DNA of 47,563 nt from JAIXWP01 sp044371755 (GCA_044371755.1 JBILSZ010000011.1:1-47563); one strand, 5' to 3'; positions 9,249 through 18,984 are shown, counted from the first letter of the stretch. Program-made: numbers and translations. Notes: generated by a model from the letters alone, not told the origin.

Positions 9249-10166
9249 ATGTTAAAACAAATAACAGACAAAGTACTTATGGTTCGTCCTCGTCATTTTA
9301 GAATGAATGAGCAAACGGCGGTGAATAACTATTATCAGCTTGCGATGATTGGTGAGGAAGCCGCTGATAAACAATGCTTAACAGAGTTTGATGCATTCGT
9401 GTCTGCTTTACGAGGGCGAGGCGTTGAAGTCATTGTCGTTGAAGATTTAGATGATAGAGATACTCCAGACAGCATATTTCCAAATAATTGGATTTCATTT
9501 CACGATAACGTCATCGTAACATATCCTATGTACGCTGCCAACCGTCGATTGGAGCGAAGAGAAGACATCATTGTTTCATTTGGAGACAACCTCTCAAGAA
9601 TTTCCCTAGAGCATTTCGAAAATGATGGGTTATTTTTAGAAGGCACTGGGAGCATGGTTTTGGATCGGGTGGGAAAGGTGGCTTATGCATCTATTTCTGA
9701 GAGGACTTCAGAGTCTTTGGTGAGAAAGTGGTGTGATATAATGAGCTTTGAACCTTGTTTTTTTCATTCATTTCAGCGCACCGAAGCCGGCAGGCGACCT
9801 GTCTACCACACCAATGTTGTTATGTCCATTGGCACTGAATGGGCGATAATTTGTTCGGCAGCAATTGATGACGAACAGGAGCGCGAGCATGTGCTTTCAA
9901 AACTCTCTGAAAATCGAGTTTGCATTGACATTTCAGAAGATGCGATGGATGGTTTTGGAGGGAATATTCTAGAGTTGCAAAGCTCTGACGATAAAAAATC
10001 GTTAATCATGTCAACCGCTGCTTTCAGCTCATTAAATGGCTGGATGCCTGAGTTATCGAAGTATGCAGAACCATTGGTAGTTGATATTGCAACAATAGAA
10101 AGGGCGGGAGGTGGAAGTGCACGTTGCATGTTGGCAGAGGTTTTCTTATTTTCGCATGAATTCTAA
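9249..10166 (+). CDS. ctlX: Citrulline/arginine hydrolase of the CtlX type (amidinotransferase fold)
   Basis: The 305-residue protein matches the CtlX branch of the guanidino-group-modifying superfamily (arginine deiminase/amidinotransferase fold). The start has the typical phrase MVRPRHFRMNEQTAVNN. The remaining active-site landmarks are FPNNW (77-81), the LEGTGS segment (130-135), YHTNVVMSIG with His187, and a C-terminal GGGSARCMLAEVF in which Cys293 is the expected nucleophile. Family members hydrolyse C-N bonds of citrulline or arginine in the cytoplasm; which substrate is used here cannot be told from sequence. The cmk start lies 14 bp downstream on the same strand, so the two are probably transcribed together, although no metabolic link is obvious. 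Confidence 0.85.
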   Translation: MLKQITDKVLMVRPRHFRMNEQTAVNNYYQLAMIGEEAADKQCLTEFDAFVSALRGRGVEVIVVEDLDDRDTPDSIFPNNWISFHDNVIVTYPMYAANRRLERREDIIVSFGDNLSRISLEHFENDGLFLEGTGSMVLDRVGKVAYASISERTSESLVRKWCDIMSFEPCFFHSFQRTEAGRRPVYHTNVVMSIGTEWAIICSAAIDDEQEREHVLSKLSENRVCIDISEDAMDGFGGNILELQSSDDKKSLIMSTAAFSSLNGWMPELSKYAEPLVVDIATIERAGGGSARCMLAEVFLFSHEF

Positions 10167-10180
10167 TACCAGCCACTACA

Positions 10181-10888
10181 GTGAAAAGCAAAATCAATAT
10201 TGCCATCGACGGGTATTCTTCATGTGGGAAGAGCACCATGGCCAAAGCAATTGCCAAAGAATTGAACTATGTCTACATCGACACAGGGGCCATGTACAGA
10301 GCGATGGCACTTTTTGGATTGCAACATGGATTTATTCAAGCCAATGGTAAGTTGGATGCTGAGGGGTTAGAGCGCGCTCTTGATCATGTCTTGATCAACT
10401 TTAAATATAATCTTGAGTTAGGTCAAAATGAGACATTTCTCAATGGTGTGAATGTTGAAAAGGAAATACGCTCGTTGCAAGTGAGCAATCACGTTTCTAA
10501 AATTTCTGATGTTAAAGCAGTTCGCACGAAGCTTGTAAAACTTCAAAAGAGAATGGCGGAAACACGCGGTGTGGTGATGGATGGACGCGATATTGGAACT
10601 GTTGTGCTCCCGGATGCCGAACTCAAGTTTTTCATGACTGCTGATAATCGTGTGAGGGCTCAACGTCGCTTTGATGAGTTAAAATCTATGGGCGTTGAAA
10701 CTTCTTTGGAAGAAGTGCTTGCAAATTTGAATAGTCGTGATGAGTATGATTCTAATCGTGCAAATGATCCTCTGAAAAGGGCTCCTGATGCGGTAGTCAT
10801 AGATAATACAAATTTGACAATTGAAGAACAATTTCAATTTGTAATGAGTCATGTGCTTAAAAAAACGGCCACGCCAGAGCGTATTTAG
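10181..10888 (+). CDS. cmk: Cytidylate kinase
   Basis: The enzyme phosphorylates CMP and dCMP to the diphosphates with ATP. The 235-residue length fits the family. The P-loop GYSSCGKST (residues 11-19) is at the usual place, followed by YIDTGAMYRA, which lines the CMP site, and the central DGRDIGTVVLPDA motif (about 129-141) and later SRDEYDSNR with the lid arginines. The start is GTG at 10181: it gives the normal N-terminus MKSKINIAIDGY, and no ATG is close by. It directly follows ctlX. Confidence 0.95.
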   Translation: MKSKINIAIDGYSSCGKSTMAKAIAKELNYVYIDTGAMYRAMALFGLQHGFIQANGKLDAEGLERALDHVLINFKYNLELGQNETFLNGVNVEKEIRSLQVSNHVSKISDVKAVRTKLVKLQKRMAETRGVVMDGRDIGTVVLPDAELKFFMTADNRVRAQRRFDELKSMGVETSLEEVLANLNSRDEYDSNRANDPLKRAPDAVVIDNTNLTIEEQFQFVMSHVLKKTATPERI

Positions 10889-10981
10889 GATTTTCACATC
10901 TCATTGTTGCTAAGAAGCAATAACCTTAGCCCGATTGTTGTTGTATAAGACCTTGTTTTGTATAAACACCATGGAGGCATT

Positions 10982-13900
10982 ATGAGCAGGCTATTTTTTC
11001 TAACCGTTATACTTTCGATTTTTCTTCAAGGAGCAAAAGCCCAAAGGGCTTTATTTCTTGAAACGCCCACTCCATGGGCAGATTCGTTGTTTCAAACATT
11101 GACACTGGATCAAAAAATTGGTCAATTATTTATGGTGGCTGCTTGGTCAGACCCAAATCATAAAAGTTATGACAACGCTGGAATTAAGAGGTTGATTGAG
11201 AAATACAACATCGGAGGTTTGATTTTTATGCAGGGCAGTCCTGTGCGTCAAGCCAATTTAACCAACCAATATCAAAGCCTTTCTAAAGTTCCTCTTTTGC
11301 TTTCGATGGATGCTGAATGGGGTTTAGGCATGCGACTCGATTCAACCATTTCATTTCCTCGTCAAATGACTCTTGGGGCTTCAAGCTCTGACCAACTCAC
11401 ATACGAATTTGGAGTAGAAATGGCTAGACAACTCAAGCGAATCGGAGTGCAGGTGTCGTTTTCGCCCGTTTTAGATATCAACAATAATCCAAAGAATCCA
11501 GTTATTTCAAACCGTGCCTTTGGGGAGGATCGCGAGTTGGTGACACGCCGTGGACTCATGTATATGAAAGGGCTTCAGGATCATAATGTGATGGCCGTTG
11601 CCAAACACTTTCCAGGTCATGGTGATACAGATACCGATAGTCACAAAGATCTTCCCGTTATTCCTCATGGGCGCGCAAGACTTGATAGTCTTGAGTTTTA
11701 TCCTTATCGCGAACTAATTGCCAAAGGACTCACTGGAAGTATGATTGCTCATTTGTATGTGCCCGCGCTCGATACCACTAGAAATTTACCGTCTACTCTG
11801 TCACCAGCAATTGTAGAAGGAACGCTTCGAAAGGACCTGGGCTTTGAAGGATTGATATTTACCGATGCACTCAACATGCAGGGTGTGGCGAAATACTGGA
11901 AGGCAGGTGATATGGATTTGCAGGCGTTGAAGGCAGGCAATGATGTGCTTTTGTTTTCAATGAACATACCTCTCGCTATACAAAGAATCAAGGAAGCAAT
12001 TTTATCGGGAGAGATTTCGGAGGCCTCGATCAACGAAAAGTGTCTTCGCATCCTCAGATCTAAAGAATGGTGTGGCCTGAACAACTGCCAGCCTATCGAT
12101 ACACGCAATTTATATAACGATTTAAATTCGCTTCAAGCACAGACACTTCAGCAAAGAATGATTGAATCAAGTCTTACTGTGGTAAAAAATGAAGCCGAGT
12201 TGTTGCCCCTTCAAATAAGAGACTTTAAGAAAATTGCAGTGGTAGAAATAGGCTCCACTGGTCCGACCGAATTTGCATCTACATTGACCAATTATTTTCC
12301 CTGTGATGTTTATAGCATGGAAAAAAGCCCGGACTACGACGGTGCTATGAAATGGTTTGATCAACTGAGTAAGTATGATTTAGTACTGGCTTGTATGGTT
12401 GGCACAACGAATAAATCATCAAAGAACTTTGGGGTTACCAACGAAAGTGCTCGTATTATTAATGGAATTGCAGAAAAAACGAATGTCGCTCTGTGTATTC
12501 TTGCAAATCCATATGCAATCACGGCCATGCGTGATCTTAGTTACGTCAAATCGTTGGTTGTAGCTTATCAGGATGATTCTAAAACGAGAAAGGCATGTGC
12601 AGAATTATTGGCTGGTGTCAACGGAGCACAGGGCAAGTTGCCTGTGTCTCCTAATGCTGATTATCTATGTCTTTCAGGATGCTCAATAGAGGGTGGGGGC
12701 AAATTGAAATGGAATATTCCAAGTGCTAAAAGTTCAACCTTGGTGATGGTTCAAGAGGTCACGAATGTAAAAGGAAGTCCTGCAGCCGATTACGAAGAGG
12801 ATATGATGAGTGATGGTGAAGGAACTCTCCTTTCTCTCGGAGAAAAATCCTTTTCCCGAATAGACTCCATTGCTCTGAGGGGAATTATTGAAGGTGCTTA
12901 TCCTGGTTGTCGTGTGTTGGTAGCAAAAGATGGAAGCGTTCTTTATGACAAAGCATTTGGAAGTTTAAACTGGGACGAAAATCAACCAGTTTCTCAGAAT
13001 ACCATTTATGATCTTGCGTCAATCACGAAGGTTGCAGCAGGTACTCTGGCAGCAATGAAGTTGACCGATAAAGGGCTCTTAGACGTCAATAAAAAACTTG
13101 GAGATTATCTTTCTATTCCGGCTTCTAACCCTTACGCGTCTGTTGTTATCAAGGATATGTTAGCTCATACCGCAGGTTTCACAGCATGGATTCCGTTCTA
13201 TACTAAAACGATGAAGAACGGACTGCCAGATCCGGAAATCTACAGGCCAATCAGCGAGCCGGGTTTCACTACGCAAGTTGCTCAAGAGCTTTACATAAGA
13301 GATGATTACAAAAAGAAAATTTTTAATCAGATTTTAGAAACTCCAATAGGTGCAGATAAAAGCTATAAATACAGCGACTTGGCATTTTACTTTGTGCAGC
13401 ATTTGGTAGAGGTAATTTCAGGTAGATCATTAGAAGATTTTGTGAATAAAGAGTTTTATGAGCCCATGGCACTGGCTACAATTGGATATAGACCAACAGA
13501 ACGTTTTAATAGAGAAGTAATAGCACCAACAGAAAATGACCGCACATTCCGACAGCAGCACGTTCATGGCTTTGTCCATGATCAAGGGGCTGCTATGCAA
13601 GGCGGTATCGCCGGACATGCGGGCTTATTCTCAAATGCACAAGACTTAGCGGCAATTATGCAAATGCTCATGGATGGTGGGGTATACGGAGGTAAGCGCT
13701 ATCTGAGCGAGCAAACGATTAATGCATACAACACTCGCTACTTTCAGGGTAATCGCCGTGGTTTGGGCTTTGACAAACCTTCTTTTACACGTAACACCGG
13801 TTCTACATGTCCTGAAGCTTCCTCATCAAGTTTTGGACATACGGGATTCACTGGCACGATGTGCTGGGCGGATCCTGAAACGGGTATTGTTTATGTTTTT

Positions 13901-14011
13901 CTAAGCAACAGGGTGAATCCCGATGCGGAAAACAAAAAAATTCAAGCACTGGACATTCGCACTAAAATCCAGCACGAGGCATACCGTGTTTTAGGTTACG
14001 GTTCCAACTAA
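10982..14011 (+). CDS. Secreted GH3 beta-N-acetylhexosaminidase fused to a serine beta-lactamase-like hydrolase
   Basis: I chose the ATG at 10982 over the one at 10958 because a GGAGG ribosome site lies just before it and the protein then starts with a clean signal peptide (MSRLFFLTVILSIFLQGAKAQ). Residues about 25-370 are a glycoside hydrolase family 3 domain of NagZ type, with the diagnostic KHFPGHGDTDTDSH (208-221) carrying the His/Asp acid-base pair, and FTDALNM with Asp295 as nucleophile. A middle segment (about 400-590) matches the GH3 C-terminal domain. The last third is a class C beta-lactamase/penicillin-binding-like serine hydrolase: SITK (about residue 680), YSDL in place of YxN, and HTGFTG. 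Together these suggest periplasmic peptidoglycan turnover, removing GlcNAc and cutting peptide or ester bonds. This two-domain form is known in Bacteroidota. It lies 62 bp upstream of bshA. Confidence 0.9.
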   Translation: MSRLFFLTVILSIFLQGAKAQRALFLETPTPWADSLFQTLTLDQKIGQLFMVAAWSDPNHKSYDNAGIKRLIEKYNIGGLIFMQGSPVRQANLTNQYQSLSKVPLLLSMDAEWGLGMRLDSTISFPRQMTLGASSSDQLTYEFGVEMARQLKRIGVQVSFSPVLDINNNPKNPVISNRAFGEDRELVTRRGLMYMKGLQDHNVMAVAKHFPGHGDTDTDSHKDLPVIPHGRARLDSLEFYPYRELIAKGLTGSMIAHLYVPALDTTRNLPSTLSPAIVEGTLRKDLGFEGLIFTDALNMQGVAKYWKAGDMDLQALKAGNDVLLFSMNIPLAIQRIKEAILSGEISEASINEKCLRILRSKEWCGLNNCQPIDTRNLYNDLNSLQAQTLQQRMIESSLTVVKNEAELLPLQIRDFKKIAVVEIGSTGPTEFASTLTNYFPCDVYSMEKSPDYDGAMKWFDQLSKYDLVLACMVGTTNKSSKNFGVTNESARIINGIAEKTNVALCILANPYAITAMRDLSYVKSLVVAYQDDSKTRKACAELLAGVNGAQGKLPVSPNADYLCLSGCSIEGGGKLKWNIPSAKSSTLVMVQEVTNVKGSPAADYEEDMMSDGEGTLLSLGEKSFSRIDSIALRGIIEGAYPGCRVLVAKDGSVLYDKAFGSLNWDENQPVSQNTIYDLASITKVAAGTLAAMKLTDKGLLDVNKKLGDYLSIPASNPYASVVIKDMLAHTAGFTAWIPFYTKTMKNGLPDPEIYRPISEPGFTTQVAQELYIRDDYKKKIFNQILETPIGADKSYKYSDLAFYFVQHLVEVISGRSLEDFVNKEFYEPMALATIGYRPTERFNREVIAPTENDRTFRQQHVHGFVHDQGAAMQGGIAGHAGLFSNAQDLAAIMQMLMDGGVYGGKRYLSEQTINAYNTRYFQGNRRGLGFDKPSFTRNTGSTCPEASSSSFGHTGFTGTMCWADPETGIVYVFLSNRVNPDAENKKIQALDIRTKIQHEAYRVLGYGSN

Positions 14012-14073
14012 ATAAAAAGGTTTTCTTTTATTGTTGGCGTGAACTTCCGACCTTCGTTGCCTATTTAACAGGA

Positions 14074-15213
14074 ATGGCACAGATATTAAAAATCGGAATT
14101 GTTGGTTATCCAACCTATGGAGGTAGTGGGGTAGTGGCAACAGAGTTGGGAAAGGCATTGGCCGATAAAGGACATGAAATTCATTTTATCACATACAGCC
14201 AGCCGGTTCGATTAGGGGCGATTCGCAAGAATATTCGATATCATGAAGTAAACGTGAGTGATTATCCCCTATTTCTGTATCCGCCTTATGAACTGGTATT
14301 GGCAAGTAAAATGGTGGATGTAGTGAAGTACGAGAAATTGGATTTACTGCATGTTCATTATGCTATTCCTCACGCTTCAGCAGCGATTACTGCTAAACAA
14401 GTATTAGCAGATGAAGGTATCAATATTCCAGTTATTACCACGCTTCACGGCACTGACATTACGCTTTTAGGAAAGGATGCATCTTTCGAACCCGTCATCT
14501 CTTTTGCGATCAATAAAAGTGATGCAGTGACAGCGGTATCACAAAGCTTGAGACTAGATACCTACAAGCTCTTCGGGATTAACAGAGAAATCGAGGTCAT
14601 TCCTAATTTCATAAATACAGAGAAATTCGAATTTCCCAACCGAGAAATGATTCGACAAGAATATGCACCCAATGGTGAGAAAATATTGGTACACATCTCC
14701 AATTTTCGTCCCGTGAAGCGCATTCTCGATGTAATCGAAATATTTGCACGAATTAAGGAAGACATAGATTGCAAGCTTATACTTGTTGGAGATGGACCAG
14801 ATCGCTCAAAAGCAGAAGCCCTTTGCAGAGAAAAAGGTATGTGTGATGAGGTCATCTTTTTAGGTAATGTGAAAAATCCTACCGAGGCGTTGGCTGTTGC
14901 TGATCTTTTTCTTTTACCTAGTGAATCCGAAAGTTTTGGACTGGCGGCATTAGAAGCCATGGCCTGCGGTGTTCCTGTCATTTCTACCAACACAGGTGGA
15001 CTTCCAGAAGTAAACCGACACGGCGTCACAGGAATGATGAGCAACGTGGGTGATGTAGAAGACATGGCGAAGAATGGTAAATACCTTCTCAGCGATGAGG
15101 CTAGGCTCACCAAATTTGGATTTAAGGCGCGTGAGCGTGCACTTGAATTTGGTATCGAGAAAATTTTACCTCTTTACGAAAACTTGTATAATTCCGTTTT
15201 GCAGACAGTATGA
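14074..15213 (+). CDS. bshA: N-acetyl-alpha-D-glucosaminyl L-malate synthase (bacillithiol synthesis)
   Basis: This GT4-family glycosyltransferase transfers GlcNAc from UDP-GlcNAc to L-malate, the first step of bacillithiol synthesis in the cytoplasm. The 379-residue length is typical. The N-terminus IGIVGYPTYGGSGVVATELG is the BshA hallmark, followed by HVHYAIPHASAA and TTLHGTDITLLG. In the second Rossmann domain, HISNFRPVKR, LVGDGPDR and the nucleotide-binding PSESESFGLAALEAMACGVP (E-x7-E motif) are present. The stop overlaps the next start by 4 bases (ATGA at 15210-15213), so translation of the membrane protein that follows is probably coupled. bshB and bshC are not in the window. Confidence 0.95.
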   Translation: MAQILKIGIVGYPTYGGSGVVATELGKALADKGHEIHFITYSQPVRLGAIRKNIRYHEVNVSDYPLFLYPPYELVLASKMVDVVKYEKLDLLHVHYAIPHASAAITAKQVLADEGINIPVITTLHGTDITLLGKDASFEPVISFAINKSDAVTAVSQSLRLDTYKLFGINREIEVIPNFINTEKFEFPNREMIRQEYAPNGEKILVHISNFRPVKRILDVIEIFARIKEDIDCKLILVGDGPDRSKAEALCREKGMCDEVIFLGNVKNPTEALAVADLFLLPSESESFGLAALEAMACGVPVISTNTGGLPEVNRHGVTGMMSNVGDVEDMAKNGKYLLSDEARLTKFGFKARERALEFGIEKILPLYENLYNSVLQTV

Positions 15214-15779
15214 ATCAGTCGGCCCCAAAGTTTATAGGAAAGCGCATAAGCGTTCTAAAATCAAAAGAAGATATAGTAGTAACGATTACCCAACAAATCG
15301 AACGTTGGCAAGAAGCATTGCTTATAGGTTGGTTGCTCGCTTGGACCTTTTGTGGAGTGGTTTTCATTAAGTATGCGATTCAGACAACGGTGATGAGTGA
15401 TCGCGTTTTTTTCATAATCTGCTCTTCTCTTTGGCTCTATTTTTTCGTGAAGATTATCAAGGTATTTATGTGGAGGAAAGGCGGAAGAGAAATTATTAGA
15501 ATTAGCAAAGGGAAATTGGAAATCATCAACGCATACTGGAAGAGAGGGCTGCCCGAAACATTTATGATTCGAAATGTTTTCAAACTGGGTATAATCAAAC
15601 GGGATCCTGGAAATTTTTTAGCTTTCCTAGATGACAGTTTTTGGATTATCGGTGGTGAGCGCGTGGGATTCAGTTACTCAGGCACTAAAATTCGTTTCGG
15701 AAAGCAACTGGATTTAAAGGATGCTGAATTGTTGGTGAAAGTGATTGAAAGTGGATTGCGCGAGTACGGCAAAGAGTAG
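15210..15779 (+). CDS. Two-span membrane protein coupled to bshA
   Basis: The 189-residue protein has a polar N-terminus (about 45 residues), two hydrophobic spans (about 50-72 and 80-100, IGWLLAWTFCGVVFIKY and VFFIICSSLWLYFFVKII) and a cytoplasmic C-terminal half containing beta-strands (ISKGKLEIINAYW..., FWIIGGERVGFSYSGTKIRFG). The layout, two membrane helices followed by a small beta domain resembling a PH-like fold, is common to unnamed bacterial proteins. The ATG overlaps the bshA stop by four bases. No family was recognised, and a link with bacillithiol is suggested only by the coupling. Confidence 0.75.
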   Translation: MNQSAPKFIGKRISVLKSKEDIVVTITQQIERWQEALLIGWLLAWTFCGVVFIKYAIQTTVMSDRVFFIICSSLWLYFFVKIIKVFMWRKGGREIIRISKGKLEIINAYWKRGLPETFMIRNVFKLGIIKRDPGNFLAFLDDSFWIIGGERVGFSYSGTKIRFGKQLDLKDAELLVKVIESGLREYGKE

Positions 15780-15787
15780 ATCAGAGC

Positions 15788-16216
15788 TCAGCTGCGGTCT
15801 AAGAAGAACTGTAGCGCCATTTCATAAGACCAAAGTCCAAAGCCCGTGATCACCCCGACGCATACAGCGGCAGTGAGGCTTGTATGCCTAAATTCTTCCC
15901 TCGAATGAATATTGGAAATATGTACTTCTACAACGGGTGACTGGATCGCAGCAATGGCATCACGCAAGGCAACACTAGTGTGGGAGTATCCGCCGGGATT
16001 TATTATAATCCCATCGTATGCAAAACCAACCTCGTGCAGCTTGTTGATTAGCTCACCTTCTACATTGCTTTGAAAATATTCGAGTTTGATTTCATCATAG
16101 TTTGCTCGAAGCGCTACAAAGAATTTTTCAAAATCTTGATCGCCGTAAATGTCTTTTTCTCTCTTGCCAAGGAGATTGAGGTTCGGGCCATTAAGAATAA
16201 TAAATCTCTTCTGCAT
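15788..16216 (-). CDS. aroQ: Type II 3-dehydroquinate dehydratase
   Basis: The enzyme converts 3-dehydroquinate to 3-dehydroshikimate in the shikimate pathway. The 142-residue length is normal for the dodecameric type II enzyme. LNGPNLNLLGKREKDIYG holds the catalytic loop with Tyr24, followed by NPGGYSHTSVALRDA (about 73-87) and VEVHISNIHSREEFRH (about 96-111) with the conserved His residues. The ATG overlaps by one base the stop of the upstream coiled-coil gene (TAATG), implying translational coupling with a functionally unrelated partner. Confidence 0.95.
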   Translation of the reverse strand: MQKRFIILNGPNLNLLGKREKDIYGDQDFEKFFVALRANYDEIKLEYFQSNVEGELINKLHEVGFAYDGIIINPGGYSHTSVALRDAIAAIQSPVVEVHISNIHSREEFRHTSLTAAVCVGVITGFGLWSYEMALQFFLDRS

Positions 16217-18936
16217 TACTCAGCGGTTTCAAGGGTTTCCTGAATCCACATTTGTTTGGTAATAGGCTTACCATTCTTGAAGTAGTAGATACTTGTTTTA
16301 GAAACCGACTTGAGGTAGACATTTACTTTTCCGTTTTCCTTTACGGTGCGCTCGGTGATGATTTGGTTGTTCAACTTGTAAGATTTCTCCGTCACACCAT
16401 CAGGAATATTCTCAGAGCCAGGAGTGGGTCTGTCGGTGGGAGTTGCCCCATTATTTACATTAAATAATTCCTTTCTTGTTTGATAACGATCTTCGGCAGC
16501 TTTATTTTCTTTTTTCACTTGCAGCATTTCTGCTTGTTGCTTTTTTTCGGTGATTTCCGCCATAGCATCGCTGGTATTGTTTCTTTCAGCGCTGCTCATC
16601 GATTCTGATTGCTGTTTCTTCTCATCAATTTGCGTACGCGACATTTCGAGACGAACATCTGCTGCTGTGCGTGTATCACTCATCTTCGCTTCAGATTGTT
16701 GTTTCTTTTCGTCAGCGTTAATTTCATTTTGCTTTCGCACAGCTTCACCTTCCATGGCCATTTCCACTTGGTTGAGTTTTTCTTTATCAACTTTCATAGA
16801 GGCATCGGTGCGAAGGGTTCCTGATTTTGTTTCGTAACCCTTGTTGTTGAATTCATATTCCTTGCGCTTCTGCTCTAATTCATTCATTAAAGCCAATCGG
16901 TTCCTATCGTTTTGAACAATGGATTCTTGTGCTTCCTTTTGTTGTTGAGCGCTTTCATTACTTCTTTCTATTCTGGAGTCAGCCCTGCCCTGATAATCAT
17001 TATTGGTATCTTGATTTTCTTTTTTCTTGCGCTCGGTTTCTGCTGTACTGCGGGCTGTGTAAGCACTACCCCTGTTGTTCATAGCTAGCAGTCCTTCTTT
17101 TGTTTCGGCAATATTTTCTTTTTGTTCTTTTATTTTATCATCAGAACGTTGGTTGCGAGAATCAATAAATTTTTGATTGGCTTCTGCCACTGCACGCATT
17201 TGTGCGTATTTGGCGCTATCTTCCAATGCCCTTGCTTCACGATAGTAGGCTTCAACTTCATCTTCCGCGTCGCGGTTGGCCTGATTGCTAAAGTTGGATG
17301 TTTTTTGATTGCGCGCAAGCTCTTCCTCTCTACGTTTACGCTCATCTTCTTCCTCTTGCATTCTTCTCAATCGAGCTTCTTCAGCTAATCGAGCCTCTTC
17401 ATCCATTTTCGCTTTCAATTCCGCTTCTTTTCTTTTTCGTTCTTCTTCTTTCAAACGATTGGCCTCAGCAAGTGTATCATTGTTTTTCTTGGCAGCTTCT
17501 GCCGCTAAGATTTCATCGATTGAGGTAATTCTTGCACGTGGATACTGAGCGTCTTTTATAGCCAAGGCTTCTTGATACTTTGCTTTTGATTCAAGCCAGC
17601 TTTTAGCCGTATAAAGTTTATCCGCTTGTTGAACTAGGTCATTGAATAGTTTCTCGCGCTCTTCCCTGTCCTTATTGGCCAATGCGTCAGCCTCAGAACG
17701 TTGGCGATCACGTTCCATTTGAGCAATCAGTTCTTCGATTTCTTTGATTTTATCTTTAGGTTCCTGAACATCTGGTTTCAGAGCGGATGCTTCTTTATAG
17801 TTTGCAATGGCCGTTTCGTATTTGGCCTCGTTTTTATTTTTTAATCCAAGGCCCATTAAATCATTAAATCGAGCGTCGAGCTGTTTCTTTTTCGCTTCGT
17901 CAGCAAGCATGTTGTCGAGCGCTGCTTGCGCCTTGGTGATTTGATCTTTTGGATAAGCTATGGTAGGAAATAATGCAGAAGCTGCTTTGTATCGTTCGAT
18001 ACAGACAGCATAATCCTGACTTCCAAACTTCTTATCTGCATCTGCTATGATGGCGTCGTATTCTGCTTGCTTGCCCTCATTGGCCATCAACTGGTCTATT
18101 TCATAAAGCTTTTCTTTGGGAAGTTTTTCAGAAGGCCTCAAGTTTTTGGCCTCTGTGAATTTCTTTTTTGCATCATCCCATTTTTTTGCTTTTATCGCCT
18201 CATCACCTTCTTTCAACAAAGCATCATACTTGGCATTTGCTGCAAGAGCGGCTTGCTCATCATCGTATGCTTTTTTAGCAGCGTCATATTTCTGCTTAGC
18301 CGTAGCATCCTGTGGGAAAATTTTTAAAGCTTCAGTAAACTTGTCCATCGCGTCTTTATACTTCTTCGCGATCATCTTGTCGTCTCCTTCGCGTATCAAT
18401 TTGTCGAAGTCGGCTTGCATTTTGTCTTTGCCGGCATTGAGAGCCTCCAATCGCTTGAATTCAGCGGTGATTTTATCCTTCATTTTTTCCGCATAAGGAA
18501 TGTCAAACTCGAGGGAGTTCTCTTGTGACGAAAAAAATATTTTTCCTACGGGCTCTTTGAGAATATCGGTATTAAAGCTTTCTACATATTTGAACAGAAC
18601 GCCCGGTAAATCGAGTTGAAATCCCCCAGCGCGGTCTTCTTCGGGAATGTTTCGGGTATCAATGCGTACAATTTTTTGTACGAATGCATCTTTGGAAAAT
18701 TTGATGTCGTAAGTGAAACCTAATGGCAGTCTAATCTCATACTTTCCACTTCCCCCGGTTTCGATTACGTCAAACTGGGTTCCGTTTTTAAAAACGGTCA
18801 CCGTCACGTTATCGAGTTTTTTCATCGTCTCCTGATCTTTTACTTGCCCACGAATTAAAACTTCTTCCTGAGCTACTAGAAATGAAGAGATTAGGGTGAA
18901 AAAAGACAACAATATATGTTTGAACGAAAGCCTCAT
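16216..18936 (-). CDS. Periplasmic coiled-coil protein with a carboxypeptidase-regulatory-like domain and five helical repeats
   Basis: I take the start at 18936 because it gives a clean signal peptide (MRLSFKHILLSFFTLISSFLVAQ); a frame extension to 18996 adds 20 residues without sense. The mature protein opens with a small beta-sandwich of the carboxypeptidase-regulatory type (IRGQVKDQETMKKLDNVTVTV ... SGKYEIRLPLG). Then come five repeats of about 57-70 residues, each beginning with YDALLKEGDEAI.AKKW or a variant and containing an 'A...F.EA..L.P' core like TPR. The last half is a highly charged coiled coil rich in Glu, Lys, Arg and Gln (repeats of EKKQQSE type). The C-terminus VTEKSYKLNNQIITERTVKENG and VYLKSVSKTSIYYFKNGKPIT recurs in Bacteroidota proteins. 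A structural or scaffold role in the cell envelope is likely but unproven. It is coupled to aroQ. Confidence 0.85.
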   Translation of the reverse strand: MRLSFKHILLSFFTLISSFLVAQEEVLIRGQVKDQETMKKLDNVTVTVFKNGTQFDVIETGGSGKYEIRLPLGFTYDIKFSKDAFVQKIVRIDTRNIPEEDRAGGFQLDLPGVLFKYVESFNTDILKEPVGKIFFSSQENSLEFDIPYAEKMKDKITAEFKRLEALNAGKDKMQADFDKLIREGDDKMIAKKYKDAMDKFTEALKIFPQDATAKQKYDAAKKAYDDEQAALAANAKYDALLKEGDEAIKAKKWDDAKKKFTEAKNLRPSEKLPKEKLYEIDQLMANEGKQAEYDAIIADADKKFGSQDYAVCIERYKAASALFPTIAYPKDQITKAQAALDNMLADEAKKKQLDARFNDLMGLGLKNKNEAKYETAIANYKEASALKPDVQEPKDKIKEIEELIAQMERDRQRSEADALANKDREEREKLFNDLVQQADKLYTAKSWLESKAKYQEALAIKDAQYPRARITSIDEILAAEAAKKNNDTLAEANRLKEEERKRKEAELKAKMDEEARLAEEARLRRMQEEEDERKRREEELARNQKTSNFSNQANRDAEDEVEAYYREARALEDSAKYAQMRAVAEANQKFIDSRNQRSDDKIKEQKENIAETKEGLLAMNNRGSAYTARSTAETERKKKENQDTNNDYQGRADSRIERSNESAQQQKEAQESIVQNDRNRLALMNELEQKRKEYEFNNKGYETKSGTLRTDASMKVDKEKLNQVEMAMEGEAVRKQNEINADEKKQQSEAKMSDTRTAADVRLEMSRTQIDEKKQQSESMSSAERNNTSDAMAEITEKKQQAEMLQVKKENKAAEDRYQTRKELFNVNNGATPTDRPTPGSENIPDGVTEKSYKLNNQIITERTVKENGKVNVYLKSVSKTSIYYFKNGKPITKQMWIQETLETAE

Positions 18937-18984
18937 GGTTTCAAAATATTCCTTGCGACGTAAAAATACGTAAAATATTGTAAT

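Noticed and set aside
10958..10981. Upstream ATG of the GH3 gene
   Set aside because: It adds a polar HH-containing tail ahead of the signal peptide; the ATG at 10982 has a ribosome site and a clean signal peptide.
14011..14032. AT-only stem AATAAAA/TTTTATT after the GH3 gene
   Set aside because: It has no G/C pairs and is too weak for a terminator; the bshA gene follows on the same strand, so read-through is equally likely.
14562..15113. 183-codon frame antisense to bshA
   Set aside because: It lies entirely inside a clearly functional bshA and its product is Ser-rich without motif.
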